NCBI RefSeq assembly: GCF_013344475.1
Contig: NZ_JABUOU010000002.1
Location: forward strand, 186,001-250,000
From: Martelella limonii
GTDB taxonomy: Bacteria > Pseudomonadota > Alphaproteobacteria > Rhizobiales > Rhizobiaceae
Reading direction: 5' to 3'
Length of the DNA: 64,000 bases
The notes under the pieces are model-generated. The model ran no database searches. It worked only from the letters and a program-made list of their open reading frames with translations, and was not told where the DNA came from. The position numbers were made by a program, and so were the translations under genes. Below are positions 9,032-17,197 of the stretch, in pieces (the first letter of the stretch is position 1; every line of letters starts with the position of its first letter).

Positions 9032-10737
9032 ACGCCATGATGTTCAGCGAGCTTGATCGCGATCTCGCGACCCTCGACGCGGCCAAGGAAGAATGGGCGC
9101 GCACCTCGGTTGCCGAACGGATCACGCTGCTCCGCAAGGTCAAGGAAGCGCTGCATCCGGTTGTCGGGGACTGGGTCGCGGCAGCCGTCAAGGGCAAGCG
9201 CATCCCGGACGGTTCGCCGCTTGCGGGAGAGGAGTGGACCAGCGGTCCCTTTGCGCTGATGCGGGCCTGCAACGGCCTGATCGAAACGCTTTCCGAGCTG
9301 GAGGGCAAGGCCTTTCTCGACCGCCTGAAGATGCGCCAGACGGTAAGCGGCCAGCTCGCCGTCACCGTGACGCCGCATGATATCTGGGACCGGCTGCTGT
9401 TGTCGGGCATCAAGGCGGAAGTCTGGATGCAGAAACATGTCATGGTCGAAAATCTCGCAGACCACGTTGCGACCCTTTATGATACGCCTCTGGAGCAGCG
9501 CCAGGGCAAGGTGGCCCTGGTTCTCGGCGCCGGCAACATTGCCGCGATCGCGCCGCTCGATTGCTTCCAGAAGCTGTTTCTGGAAAACCAGGTCGTGCTG
9601 TTGAAGCTGAACCCGGTAAACGACTATCTGCTGCCGATGCTGACGGCCGCGCTCAAACCGCTGATCGACCGTGATGCGCTCCGGATCGTCACGGGGGGTG
9701 GCGCGGAGGGAGGGTATCTTTCCGAGCATCCGCTGGTGAGCGAACTCCATATCACGGGCGCAGGCGCCACCCATGACGCAATCGTCTGGGGGCGCGGCGA
9801 GGAGGCCGCGGCCAACAGGAAGGCCGGAACGCCGAAGAACAACCGCCGCTTCACTTCCGAGCTCGGCGCGGTCTGCCCCACGATCGTCGTTCCGGGACCC
9901 TGGTCCAAGCGCGACATCCGGTTTCAGGCGGAAAATCTTGCGACGCAGAAAATGCACAATAGCGGCTTCAACTGCGTGGCCTGCCAGGTTCTGATCCTGC
10001 CTTCGGGCTGGCGGCTGAAAAGCGATCTCATGCGCGAGACGATGGCAGCCATCGCGGCCTCGTCGCGCCCGGGCTATTATCCCGGCGCAGACGACCGGCT
10101 GGCGGATTTTGCCGCCCATGGCAAGATCAGGGAAACGATCATGCGCAAGGATGGTCCGGATTGCATCATCACCAATGCCGATGAGGATCCCTGGTTCACT
10201 GAGACCGAAATATTCGCGCCTGCCATGAGCATCCACGAAATCGACAGCCTGGATGTGGAGACCTATCTGCGCGAGGCGATCGCCTATGCCAATGATACAC
10301 TGCATGGCACGCTCGGTGCCAATATCCTGATCCATCCGACCACCCGCCGGGCGCTTGGCAAACAGAGGTTCGAGGCGCTGATCGCGGAACTGCGCTACGG
10401 CACGATCGCCATCAATGCCTGGACGGGGCTCGCCTTCCTGCTCAGCCAGTGTCCGTGGGGCGCGTTTCCCGGTCACACGCCGGAAGATGTCCAGAGCGGC
10501 ATCGGCACTGTGCACAACAGCTACATGTTTTCAGCGCCCGAGCGCACGGTGATCGAAGCGCCGTGGGAGCCTTTCCCGTGGAGCCTGCTTTCGGGGCGGA
10601 TGACCCTTTTGCCGAAGCCGCCCTGGTTCATCACCAACAAGCGCGCTGACAGGCTGGGCCGGCAACTGACCGAGTTCGAGTACCGGCCCGGCTGGTCTAA
10701 GATCCCGGGCCTGTTCCTGAATGCGCTTCAGGGCTGA
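9028..10737 (+). CDS. Aldehyde dehydrogenase superfamily protein
   Basis: NAD(P)-dependent aldehyde dehydrogenase-fold protein of 569 residues, longer than the usual 480-500. Recognisable parts are the cofactor strand KVALVLGAGNIAAIAPLD, the general-base motif SELGAVCPTIVV (Glu278, ELGGK-like) and the nucleophile region NSGFNCVACQVL with Cys316 in the place of the usual GQxC cysteine. The N-terminal 80 residues and the C-terminal tail (about residues 505-569, with PEPFPWSLLSGRM) are unlike classical fatty aldehyde dehydrogenases and mark a divergent subfamily. The ATG at 9028 overlaps the ligase stop. Context makes oxidation of the fatty aldehyde the likely role. Last gene of the operon, convergent with dgoA. 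Confidence 0.85.
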   Translation: MNAMMFSELDRDLATLDAAKEEWARTSVAERITLLRKVKEALHPVVGDWVAAAVKGKRIPDGSPLAGEEWTSGPFALMRACNGLIETLSELEGKAFLDRLKMRQTVSGQLAVTVTPHDIWDRLLLSGIKAEVWMQKHVMVENLADHVATLYDTPLEQRQGKVALVLGAGNIAAIAPLDCFQKLFLENQVVLLKLNPVNDYLLPMLTAALKPLIDRDALRIVTGGGAEGGYLSEHPLVSELHITGAGATHDAIVWGRGEEAAANRKAGTPKNNRRFTSELGAVCPTIVVPGPWSKRDIRFQAENLATQKMHNSGFNCVACQVLILPSGWRLKSDLMRETMAAIAASSRPGYYPGADDRLADFAAHGKIRETIMRKDGPDCIITNADEDPWFTETEIFAPAMSIHEIDSLDVETYLREAIAYANDTLHGTLGANILIHPTTRRALGKQRFEALIAELRYGTIAINAWTGLAFLLSQCPWGAFPGHTPEDVQSGIGTVHNSYMFSAPERTVIEAPWEPFPWSLLSGRMTLLPKPPWFITNKRADRLGRQLTEFEYRPGWSKIPGLFLNALQG

Positions 10738-10805
10738 GGCGGACCGGGGGAGAGGCGCGTGCGCTGCGGGGCTTCTGCAGCATGGCGCACGCCTGCCAAA
10801 CCGTC

Positions 10806-11423
10806 TCAGTCGCGCCGGGCTGCGATAAAGCGCCTTGCCTTTTCCGCCACGGTTTCGGCAGTCATCCCGGGCTTGTAAAGCGCGCCGCCGATGCCGAAAC
10901 CAGCGGCCCCGGCCTCGAGATAGGCCTGCATGTTTTCAGGTGTGATGCCGCCGACCGGCATCACCGGGATTTCCTTCGGAAGCACCGCCTTCCACGCCTT
11001 GATGACCGCAGGGGGAATGGCCTCTGCCGGAAATGCCTTGATGCCGGTTGCGCCCGCTGCAATGGCTGCGAAGGCCTCGCTCGGGGTTGCGACGCCCGGC
11101 AGGCTGATCATGCCGCGCGCTGCAGTCGCCTCGATTACGGCGGGATTGGCATTGGGAGAGATGATCACTCTTGCGCCGGTCGCCGCGACATCGGCCACCT
11201 GCGCCGGTGTCAGAACCGTGCCGGCGCCGATCAGGGCGCGGTCGCCGAAGCGGGCCTGCAGCGTCGCGATGCTCTTCAGCGGTTCGGGCGAGTTCAGCGG
11301 CACCTCGATGATGCGAAACCCGGCCGCAAAAAGTGCCTCTCCGATCGCCTCGGCCTCTTCCGGCCGGATGCCGCGCAAAATGGCGATCAGATTGCAGGCG
11401 CTCAGCGCTTCGGAAAGGGTCAT
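10806..11423 (-). CDS. dgoA: 2-dehydro-3-deoxy-6-phosphogalactonate aldolase
   Basis: Class I aldolase that splits KDPGal into pyruvate and glyceraldehyde 3-phosphate, the last step of De Ley-Doudoroff galactose breakdown. The 205-residue product has the KDPG/KDPGal fold: AILRGIRPEEAE near the N-terminus, the phosphate/catalytic region LIGAGTVLTPAQV, the Schiff-base lysine in GIKAFPAE and the closing PVGGITPENMQAYLEAGA. It could also act on KDPG, but adjacency to dgoK (4-bp ATGA overlap, dgoK first) favours the galactose version. It ends the minus-strand unit, convergent with the aldehyde dehydrogenase gene. Confidence 0.93.
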   Translation of the reverse strand: MTLSEALSACNLIAILRGIRPEEAEAIGEALFAAGFRIIEVPLNSPEPLKSIATLQARFGDRALIGAGTVLTPAQVADVAATGARVIISPNANPAVIEATAARGMISLPGVATPSEAFAAIAAGATGIKAFPAEAIPPAVIKAWKAVLPKEIPVMPVGGITPENMQAYLEAGAAGFGIGGALYKPGMTAETVAEKARRFIAARRD

Positions 11424-12361
11424 GACTGTTTGTCCTGTTTTGGTGTTTCGGCAATGATCCTGACGCCGAGCATGGCGGCCTCGTCGGGGCCGGGCTCGAC
11501 GGTGAGCCCGAAAAGGGCCGCGACCCGGCCATAGCGTTCGTTCATCACCTGATTGCCGATGATGCCGATCGCCTCGCCCGGATGCAGCCAGCCCGCCGCC
11601 CGGGCCTGCCGGAACTCGGATCCGATCAAGAGGCCCGAGACGTAATCGAAGATGTCGCCGGGCTGGAGCGCGCCTGCCAGAAGTCCGCTGCGGGCGCTGA
11701 AGAATGCGGCAAGCAGCGCCTTTGCGCCCGGATCATCGCTTGCGGCAAAGCGGGCGGCGCGGTCGAAGGCCTGCCAGACCGGCGTGCTGCCAGGCACGGG
11801 GTCGGGGGCCTTCGCAATGAAGGAGTGCCGCGTCAGAAGCGCGAAGATCTCGCCGGTCGCAAAGGTCTGGAAGCTGGCAATCCTGCCATGTTCGATCCGC
11901 GCCCATTTGCTGTGGGTGCCCGGCAGCACCAGCGTGCGGTCCCGCGCAAGACCGAAGCCGACGATCTGGGTTTCCTCGCCGCGCATGACATCGGGAAAGG
12001 GTCTCGCGGCGGGATCGCGCATGCCCGGCAAGAACGTCATCTTCGCACCGTTTTGAAGCGTGATGCGCCGGGCGCCTGCCGCAAGTTCGGCCACACCCGC
12101 CGGCGCATCGACATAGGGCACTTCGACCCAGCCGCTGCGGCTGGTGATCATGCCGCACGCGGCAACGGGGAAGGGGCCATGGGCGTCAAACCAGTCGCCG
12201 ATCAACCGGAAGAGCGCAGCCTCGAAATTCCCGTCTTCAACGTACTGGATGCCGCCGCTCTTGCTCTCGCGCCGGTCCAGTACCCGGCCATCGGCGGCAA
12301 TCAGCGTGGCGCGCAGCGCGCTCGTGCCCCAGTCGAGAATGGCGGTAAGCGTCTCTGTCAT
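11420..12361 (-). CDS. dgoK: 2-dehydro-3-deoxygalactonokinase
   Basis: Kinase that phosphorylates 2-keto-3-deoxygalactonate to KDPGal with ATP. The 313-residue product opens with the sugar-kinase phosphate motif ILDWGTSALRATLI, has CGMITSRSGWVEVPYV, and FLPGMRDPAARPFPDVMRGEETQI, a stretch highly characteristic of DgoK, followed by VLPGTHSKWARIE. It is transcribed ahead of dgoA with a 4-bp overlap. The araH gene ends 143 bp upstream on the same strand, so dgoKA could be the tail of the araFGH transcript or have its own promoter; no clear promoter was seen. Confidence 0.95.
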   Translation of the reverse strand: MTETLTAILDWGTSALRATLIAADGRVLDRRESKSGGIQYVEDGNFEAALFRLIGDWFDAHGPFPVAACGMITSRSGWVEVPYVDAPAGVAELAAGARRITLQNGAKMTFLPGMRDPAARPFPDVMRGEETQIVGFGLARDRTLVLPGTHSKWARIEHGRIASFQTFATGEIFALLTRHSFIAKAPDPVPGSTPVWQAFDRAARFAASDDPGAKALLAAFFSARSGLLAGALQPGDIFDYVSGLLIGSEFRQARAAGWLHPGEAIGIIGNQVMNERYGRVAALFGLTVEPGPDEAAMLGVRIIAETPKQDKQS

Positions 12362-12504
12362 GAGCCCTGCCTCGTTGATGGTCCGGTGTTAGCCGGCGGA
12401 ACGGTGTTCTGCAACGCCGCACGCGCCCTATCGCGCCGCCAGAACGCCTGTGCCCCGACGGCTGGACCGTCATCGCACGTCGCATCGGGCTCAGCCATCG
12501 CCGG

Positions 12505-13455
12505 TCAGCTTTTGCCGCGGGCTGCCGCAGAGCGCAGATTGTCGAGCAGCACGGCGAGCAGCAGGATCACCCCGCGTACGACATACTGGTAGAAGGCCTG
12601 GATATTCAGCAGGTTCATCACGTTTTCCGCAATCCCCATGATCATCACGCCGACGATCACGCCCATCATCGCTGCCCTGCCGCCGGCAAGAGAGACACCG
12701 CCGAGCACGCAGGCGGAGATCACCGACAGTTCAAGTCCATTGGCGGCGTTGGGCTGGCCGGAGGTGATGCGCGAGGCAAGCAGGATGCCGGCAATGGCGC
12801 AGACCAGGCCCTGCAGCGTGAAGATCCAGATCCGCATGCGCGCGACGTTGACGCCGGCAAGCCGCGAGGCTTCCGGATTGCCGCCGATGGCCAGCGTGTT
12901 CTTGCCGAAAACCGTGCGGTTGAGCACGAAGCCGAAGATCACGAACAGGATGGCCATGACCCAGATCGGCGTCGGGATCGTCAGAAAGCGCGAAAGCGCC
13001 AGCTGATAGAAGTTGGGATCGTTGATGCCGACCGCGCGGCCATCCGACACGATCAGCGCAAAGCCGCGCACGATCTGCATCGTCGCAAGCGTCGTGATCA
13101 GCGCATTGATCCGGAAATGGGCGATCACCACGCCGTTGAAGAAACCGACGAGGCTGCCTGCGACAAGCGCGCCTGCAATGCCGATCAGGATCGAGCCGGT
13201 CGCGTTGGAGACCATCACCGCGATCATGCCCGCAAACGCGACGATCGAGCCGACGGAAAGATCGAAATCCCGCGAGGCGAGGCAGAACATCATGGTGCAG
13301 GCGACGATGCCGATGGTGACGACCGATTGCAGCAACCCGAGCATGTTGCGCTCGCTGAGGAAGTTCGGAACCAGCAGCGACACGATCGCGAAGGCGATGA
13401 CGAAGATAACGACGAGTCCCTGGTCGCCGAGAAGTATCTTTTTGAAGGAGTTCAT
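12505..13455 (-). CDS. araH: L-arabinose/D-galactose-type ABC transporter permease AraH
   Basis: Inner-membrane permease of a CUT2 sugar importer, 316 residues with about nine to ten hydrophobic segments. It matches E. coli AraH along its length, including the near-invariant blocks ACTMMFCLASRDFDLSVGS, INALITTLATMQIVRG and FGKNTLAIGGNPEASRLAGV. I chose the ATG at 13455 because AGGA lies 9 nt upstream; an ATG at 13464 would overlap the araG stop (ATGA) but has its AGGA only one base away. With AraG and AraF it forms a complete transporter whose likely substrates are L-arabinose, D-galactose and D-fucose. Confidence 0.94.
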   Translation of the reverse strand: MNSFKKILLGDQGLVVIFVIAFAIVSLLVPNFLSERNMLGLLQSVVTIGIVACTMMFCLASRDFDLSVGSIVAFAGMIAVMVSNATGSILIGIAGALVAGSLVGFFNGVVIAHFRINALITTLATMQIVRGFALIVSDGRAVGINDPNFYQLALSRFLTIPTPIWVMAILFVIFGFVLNRTVFGKNTLAIGGNPEASRLAGVNVARMRIWIFTLQGLVCAIAGILLASRITSGQPNAANGLELSVISACVLGGVSLAGGRAAMMGVIVGVMIMGIAENVMNLLNIQAFYQYVVRGVILLLAVLLDNLRSAAARGKS

Positions 13456-13460
13456 CGAGA

Positions 13461-14981
13461 TCATTCCTGAATGGAGTTTGCGCCGGCGGTGCTCTTGTCG
13501 GGCAGGGCGGCGGTGAGGATCGCGCGCTCGTCGAATGCCGCGCGCGGCACATCGGCGGCAACCCGGCCTTCGCACATCACCATGATGCGGTCGGAAATTC
13601 CCATCACTTCCGGCAGTTCGCTGGAAATGACGATGATCGCCATGCCGGAGGATGCGAGTTCATAGAGGATTTCGTAGATTTCGGACTTGGCGCCGACATC
13701 AATGCCGCGCGTGGGTTCGTCGATCACGAGCACTTTGATGCCCTGTTCGGAAAGCCAGCGTCCGAGGATCACCTTCTGCTGGTTGCCGCCGGAGAGATTG
13801 ACGATATCCTGACGCGCCGACGGGGTGCGTACGCGCAGCTTGGCGATATAGGTGTCCGCCAGCGCGCTCTCCTTGCGGGTGTTGAGGATGCCCATCGGCG
13901 AGAAATGCCGCCGCGAGGAGATCGCGATATTCTCCCGGATCGAACGGCCCTGGATGATGCCCTCGAACTTGCGGTCCTCCGGGCAGAGAACCATGCCGGC
14001 ATTGATCGAGCGCTTGGGATCGTTCGGTGCGACCGTCTCGCCATCGATCGAGACGGTGCCGCCGGAGCGGCTATCTGCACCATAGAGCAAGCGGGCCATC
14101 TCGCTTCTGCCGGCGCCGATCAGGCCGAAAAAGCCGAGGATCTCGCCCTTGCGGACGGAAAAGCTGATCGGCTCGGGCAGTTTCGCGCCGGAAAGCTGAT
14201 CGACGGTGAGGCGGGTTTCACCGAGCGCGCGTTCACGCCAGCCCCAGATATTGCTGATTTCGCGCCCGACCATTTCGGAAATGATCTGGCTGCGGCTGGT
14301 GTCGGCAAGGCGCGTGTGGTTGGCGGCAAGCTTGCCGTCGCGCAGCACCGTCATGCTGTCGCAAAGCCTGAAGATTTCGTCGAGGCGATGGGAAACGTAG
14401 AGAATGACGGTGCCCTTCGCCTTGAGCTTTTCGATCATGGCGAAGAGGACTTCGCTTTCGCGCGACGACAGCGACGATGTCGGCTCGTCGAGCGCGATGA
14501 CCCGGGCATCCAGCATCACCGCCTTGGCGATTTCCACCATCTGGCGGGCGCCGATCGAAAGGGTTGCGACCTTGGCGGACGGATCGACGTCGATGCCGAT
14601 CTCGTCGAGCCGTTTGCGCACCGTATCCATCAGCGTCCGGCGGTCGATAATGCCGGAGCGGGCGGGAAAGCGGCCGAGCCAGAGGTTTTCAGCGACCGTC
14701 AGTTCGGGGACGAGCTGCAGTTCCTGATGGATCACGATCACGCCGGCATTAAAGGCGTCGCGGACCGAGCGGTAGTTCTGCGCCTGGCCGTCGATCGTGA
14801 TGGTCCCGGTATCGGCCGGCTGGTCGCCGGAGAGGATCCGGATCAGCGTGGACTTGCCGGCGCCATTTTCGCCCATCAGGCCGTGGACCGCGCCCTTCTC
14901 GACAGAAAAGGAGATGTCTGAGAGCGCCTGAACCCCCGGATACCCCTTCGAGATGTTTGAAAATTCTAGGAAGGCCATCAT
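13461..14981 (-). CDS. araG: L-arabinose/D-galactose-type ABC transporter ATP-binding protein AraG
   Basis: Double ATPase of the sugar importer, 506 residues with two ABC domains. The first has Walker A GENGAGKST at residues 37-45, a modified signature (LSIGARQMVEIAKA) and Walker B with ALDEPTSSL. The second has the degenerate Walker A usual in sugar importers (GLIGAGRSEMARL), a canonical NLSGGNQQKVILGRW signature and VIDEPTRGIDVGAK. Close similarity to AraG rather than RbsA or MglA agrees with its partners AraF and AraH. Either of two adjacent ATGs (14981 or 14978) may be used. It starts 70 bp after araF, with a strong hairpin between. Confidence 0.95.
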   Translation of the reverse strand: MMAFLEFSNISKGYPGVQALSDISFSVEKGAVHGLMGENGAGKSTLIRILSGDQPADTGTITIDGQAQNYRSVRDAFNAGVIVIHQELQLVPELTVAENLWLGRFPARSGIIDRRTLMDTVRKRLDEIGIDVDPSAKVATLSIGARQMVEIAKAVMLDARVIALDEPTSSLSSRESEVLFAMIEKLKAKGTVILYVSHRLDEIFRLCDSMTVLRDGKLAANHTRLADTSRSQIISEMVGREISNIWGWRERALGETRLTVDQLSGAKLPEPISFSVRKGEILGFFGLIGAGRSEMARLLYGADSRSGGTVSIDGETVAPNDPKRSINAGMVLCPEDRKFEGIIQGRSIRENIAISSRRHFSPMGILNTRKESALADTYIAKLRVRTPSARQDIVNLSGGNQQKVILGRWLSEQGIKVLVIDEPTRGIDVGAKSEIYEILYELASSGMAIIVISSELPEVMGISDRIMVMCEGRVAADVPRAAFDERAILTAALPDKSTAGANSIQE

Positions 14982-15004
14982 CGCCCCGCATGGAATAAGG
15001 AATG

Positions 15005-15030
15005 ATCCCGGCAGCTAGCGCTGCCGGGAT
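15005..15030 (-). terminator. Hairpin between araF and araG
   Basis: An exact 11-bp inverted repeat, ATCCCGGCAGC (15005-15015) and GCTGCCGGGAT (15020-15030), with a 4-nt loop, lies between the araF stop and the araG start. There is no long T run after it on the minus strand, so it is probably a partial terminator or an mRNA-stabilising 3' end for araF. Such hairpins commonly let the binding protein be made in excess over the membrane parts. Confidence 0.7.
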
Positions 15031-15051
15031 GCCTGTGCGTTTTGTCGAGGG

Positions 15052-16032
15052 TTATTCGATGCCGAGGTCCTGGCGGACTTGCTTGTAGTTGTCGCGCAGA
15101 GCCAGCGAACCGGAGGTCAGCGTCAGCATCGGCGGCTCCTCGTCATTGGCAATCCAGTCATACATGTTGACGGCGGTTTCATAGCCATGACGCTTCGGCG
15201 AGATGATCACGGTGCCGAAGAAGCCGGTGGGCGAGGGCTTGTTGAACTCGTTGATCGCCGACTCTGCGCCGCCAATGCCGATGCCGATCACGTTTTCGGC
15301 CGGAATGCCGACGGATTCGGTGGCGCGCACGGCGCCGAGCACGGCCTCGTCATTCAGGCCGACGGCGACCCAGTACTTGATGTCCGCATGCTGGTTCAGA
15401 ACCGTCGTTGCGGCGTTGAGCGCTGCTTCCGTGTCGGTCTTGGCCTGCGGGGCGTCGAAGATGTTTGCGGCGGGGAAGCCTGCAGCTTCGAGCACCGAGG
15501 TTGCGCCGTTGACGCGGTCGACGGCGGTCGGCAACTGGTCGTAGGAGACGCGGATCAGGCCGACATCCTTCATGTCCCAGCCGCGGGCCTTGATTTCCTC
15601 GACCATGGCTTCGCCCACGGTCTCGCCGATCTTGGTTGCCGAAATGCCCATATGCGGCACATCTTCGAGCGGCTGTCCATCAGCGCCGACCAGACGGTCG
15701 TCAACGGTCATCAGCTTCAGATCGTTGGCGGCAGCCTTGGCGACGATGCCGGGGCCGAGCTTGACGTCGGGAACGCAGATGATGAAGCCCTGGGCGCCCT
15801 GTGCGCCGAGATTGTCGATGGCAGACTGGACCTTCTCGCCATCGGCGGCGCCGATCTTGACCAGCGTGAAGCCCTTTTCCTGGGCGGCCTGGTCGGCGAA
15901 TTTCCATTCGTCCTGGAACCAGGGTTCTTCCGGCTGCTTGACGACGAAGCCGATCTTGACGTCTTCGGCCCAGGCCGCGTTCGCCATCATGGCGAGGGCG
16001 CTGGCGATGACGATTGCCTTGAGTGAACGCAT
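15052..16032 (-). CDS. araF: Periplasmic L-arabinose/D-galactose-type binding protein AraF
   Basis: Periplasmic sugar-binding protein of 326 residues. A signal peptide covers about residues 1-22 (cut after AWA), and the mature start VKIGFVVKQPEEPWFQDEWKFADQAA matches E. coli AraF almost residue for residue. In AraF this Lys-Gln-Pro-Glu-Glu-Pro-Trp-Phe segment contributes sugar-contact residues. Other conserved blocks are FIICVPDVKLGPGIVAKA and the hinge GVGLNDEAVLGAVRATE-like stretch. E. coli AraF binds L-arabinose, D-galactose and D-fucose. The neighbouring galM, dgoD, dgoK and dgoA argue that D-galactose is an important substrate here. The gntR gene is immediately upstream on the same strand. 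Confidence 0.95.
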   Translation of the reverse strand: MRSLKAIVIASALAMMANAAWAEDVKIGFVVKQPEEPWFQDEWKFADQAAQEKGFTLVKIGAADGEKVQSAIDNLGAQGAQGFIICVPDVKLGPGIVAKAAANDLKLMTVDDRLVGADGQPLEDVPHMGISATKIGETVGEAMVEEIKARGWDMKDVGLIRVSYDQLPTAVDRVNGATSVLEAAGFPAANIFDAPQAKTDTEAALNAATTVLNQHADIKYWVAVGLNDEAVLGAVRATESVGIPAENVIGIGIGGAESAINEFNKPSPTGFFGTVIISPKRHGYETAVNMYDWIANDEEPPMLTLTSGSLALRDNYKQVRQDLGIE

Positions 16033-16091
16033 GTTAAGTCTCCTCTGATCCGCAAGCCTCCGTGTGCGGTGTCGCCAGATATCCAGAAAAT

Positions 16092-16119
16092 ATCATACCG
16101 GTCAATATTTATGTATGAT
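16092..16119. promoter_or_regulatory. Candidate GntR operator upstream of araF
   Basis: ATCATAC (16092-16098) and GTATGAT (16113-16119) are exact reverse complements separated by 14 bp, in the A+T-rich 90-bp gap between the gntR stop and the araF start. A related ATATGATCGATATG stretch occurs near 16992 in the gntR/galM divergent region. Two similar sites flanking the regulator gene would fit control by the GntR protein, but this is inference from symmetry. Confidence 0.35.
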
Positions 16120-16122
16120 TAT

Positions 16123-16941
16123 TTATCGATTTTTATCAGACGCGGACGCAGCCATTCTGGTCCGGCGCAGCGCGTCGGTCATTTCGCTGCGCGCGACGCC
16201 GATGAGCTGTTCCATGGCATGGCGTGCGGCATCGGGCCTGCGCATGCGGATCGCTTCGAGCACGTCCTGATGGGCAAGGATCGCCTGTTCGTGCGACTGG
16301 CTGGCGCGGTTGGTAAGGCGGAAGCTTGCGAGAAGCGCCGCCCTTATGGCGCTCGCGAACTGGCGGTAGACCCAGTTGCCGCTGGCATTGATGATGGCGG
16401 TGTGAAACTCGAGATCGGCGCGGCTCCATTCCTCATTGTCGCGCGAGTTCGCCTCCACCATGTCCTCGAACGCCTTGGCGATCTGGTAAAGCTGGCGGGC
16501 GTTGGCATTGGCCGCGGCCTGGGCCGCCGCTGCAGGCTCCAGCAATTGCCGGGCATCGATCAGCGATGAATAGAAGGCGTCGTCGGCGCCGATGCTCAGC
16601 ATCACGTTGAGTACGATCGGATCAAGATAATTCCAGTTTTCCCGGGGCAGTACGATCGTCCCGGCGCGGGTGCGCGAGCGGACCATGCCGAGGGCTGAGA
16701 GATACTGCATCGATTCGCGCACGCTGGTGCGGCTCACGCCGAAGCGTTCCGTCAGCTCCATCTCGTTCGGCAGGGTGGCGTTCTCGGCAAATGTGCCGGA
16801 AACGATCAGTTCTACAAGCGATTGCAGAAGCGCCTCGCGGACGCTGCGCTTGCCGCGCTTTGCGATCGGCGCGCCGTCTTCCGTCAGAATTTGAACCATT
16901 GCTTCGTTTGTCACTGTGTTCTCTCGGCTCCGGGTCTTCAT
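16123..16941 (-). CDS. GntR/FadR subfamily regulator of the sugar cluster
   Basis: Transcription factor of 272 residues. Residues about 35-100 form the GntR winged helix (GTFAENATLPNEMELTERFGVSRTSVRESMQYLSALGMVRSRTRAGTIV), and the C-terminal half is an all-helical FCD domain with the metal-binding pattern DLEFHTAIINASGN and QSHEQAILAHQDVLEAI. FCD regulators of sugar-acid pathways usually sense a keto-deoxy acid intermediate and release DNA. Position between araFGH and the divergent galM-dgoD genes indicates local control; it may correspond to GguR/DgoR-type regulators. A shorter start (ATG at 16899) is possible because no strong ribosome binding site precedes 16941. Confidence 0.88.
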   Translation of the reverse strand: MKTRSRENTVTNEAMVQILTEDGAPIAKRGKRSVREALLQSLVELIVSGTFAENATLPNEMELTERFGVSRTSVRESMQYLSALGMVRSRTRAGTIVLPRENWNYLDPIVLNVMLSIGADDAFYSSLIDARQLLEPAAAAQAAANANARQLYQIAKAFEDMVEANSRDNEEWSRADLEFHTAIINASGNWVYRQFASAIRAALLASFRLTNRASQSHEQAILAHQDVLEAIRMRRPDAARHAMEQLIGVARSEMTDALRRTRMAASASDKNR

Positions 16942-17197
16942 TCAGCCAGAATCGCGCAAGCATGGCTGGTCTGGATGTCTTCTTTCTGTAATATGATCGA
17001 TATGTCTCTTTCATTCAAATTCCAAAATAAATACTATTTATAAATTGACTTTGAAACGGCCCGTTATAAGGTTCGGACCTCTGTCGGCAAACGGTTTGCG
17101 TCAGGGCGCGTAGGGCTGACGCCAGTCTTGCGTGTGATGGGAGCCGGCGTGTACGGCAAGCGGGAGAATAGGACTTGTCGCGGCGAGGGATGTGTGA

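Noticed and set aside
10738-10805. Terminator between the aldehyde dehydrogenase gene and dgoA
   Set aside because: GGCGCGTGCGC and GCGCACGCC can pair only imperfectly over a long loop and no T run follows on either strand, so support is too weak to list.
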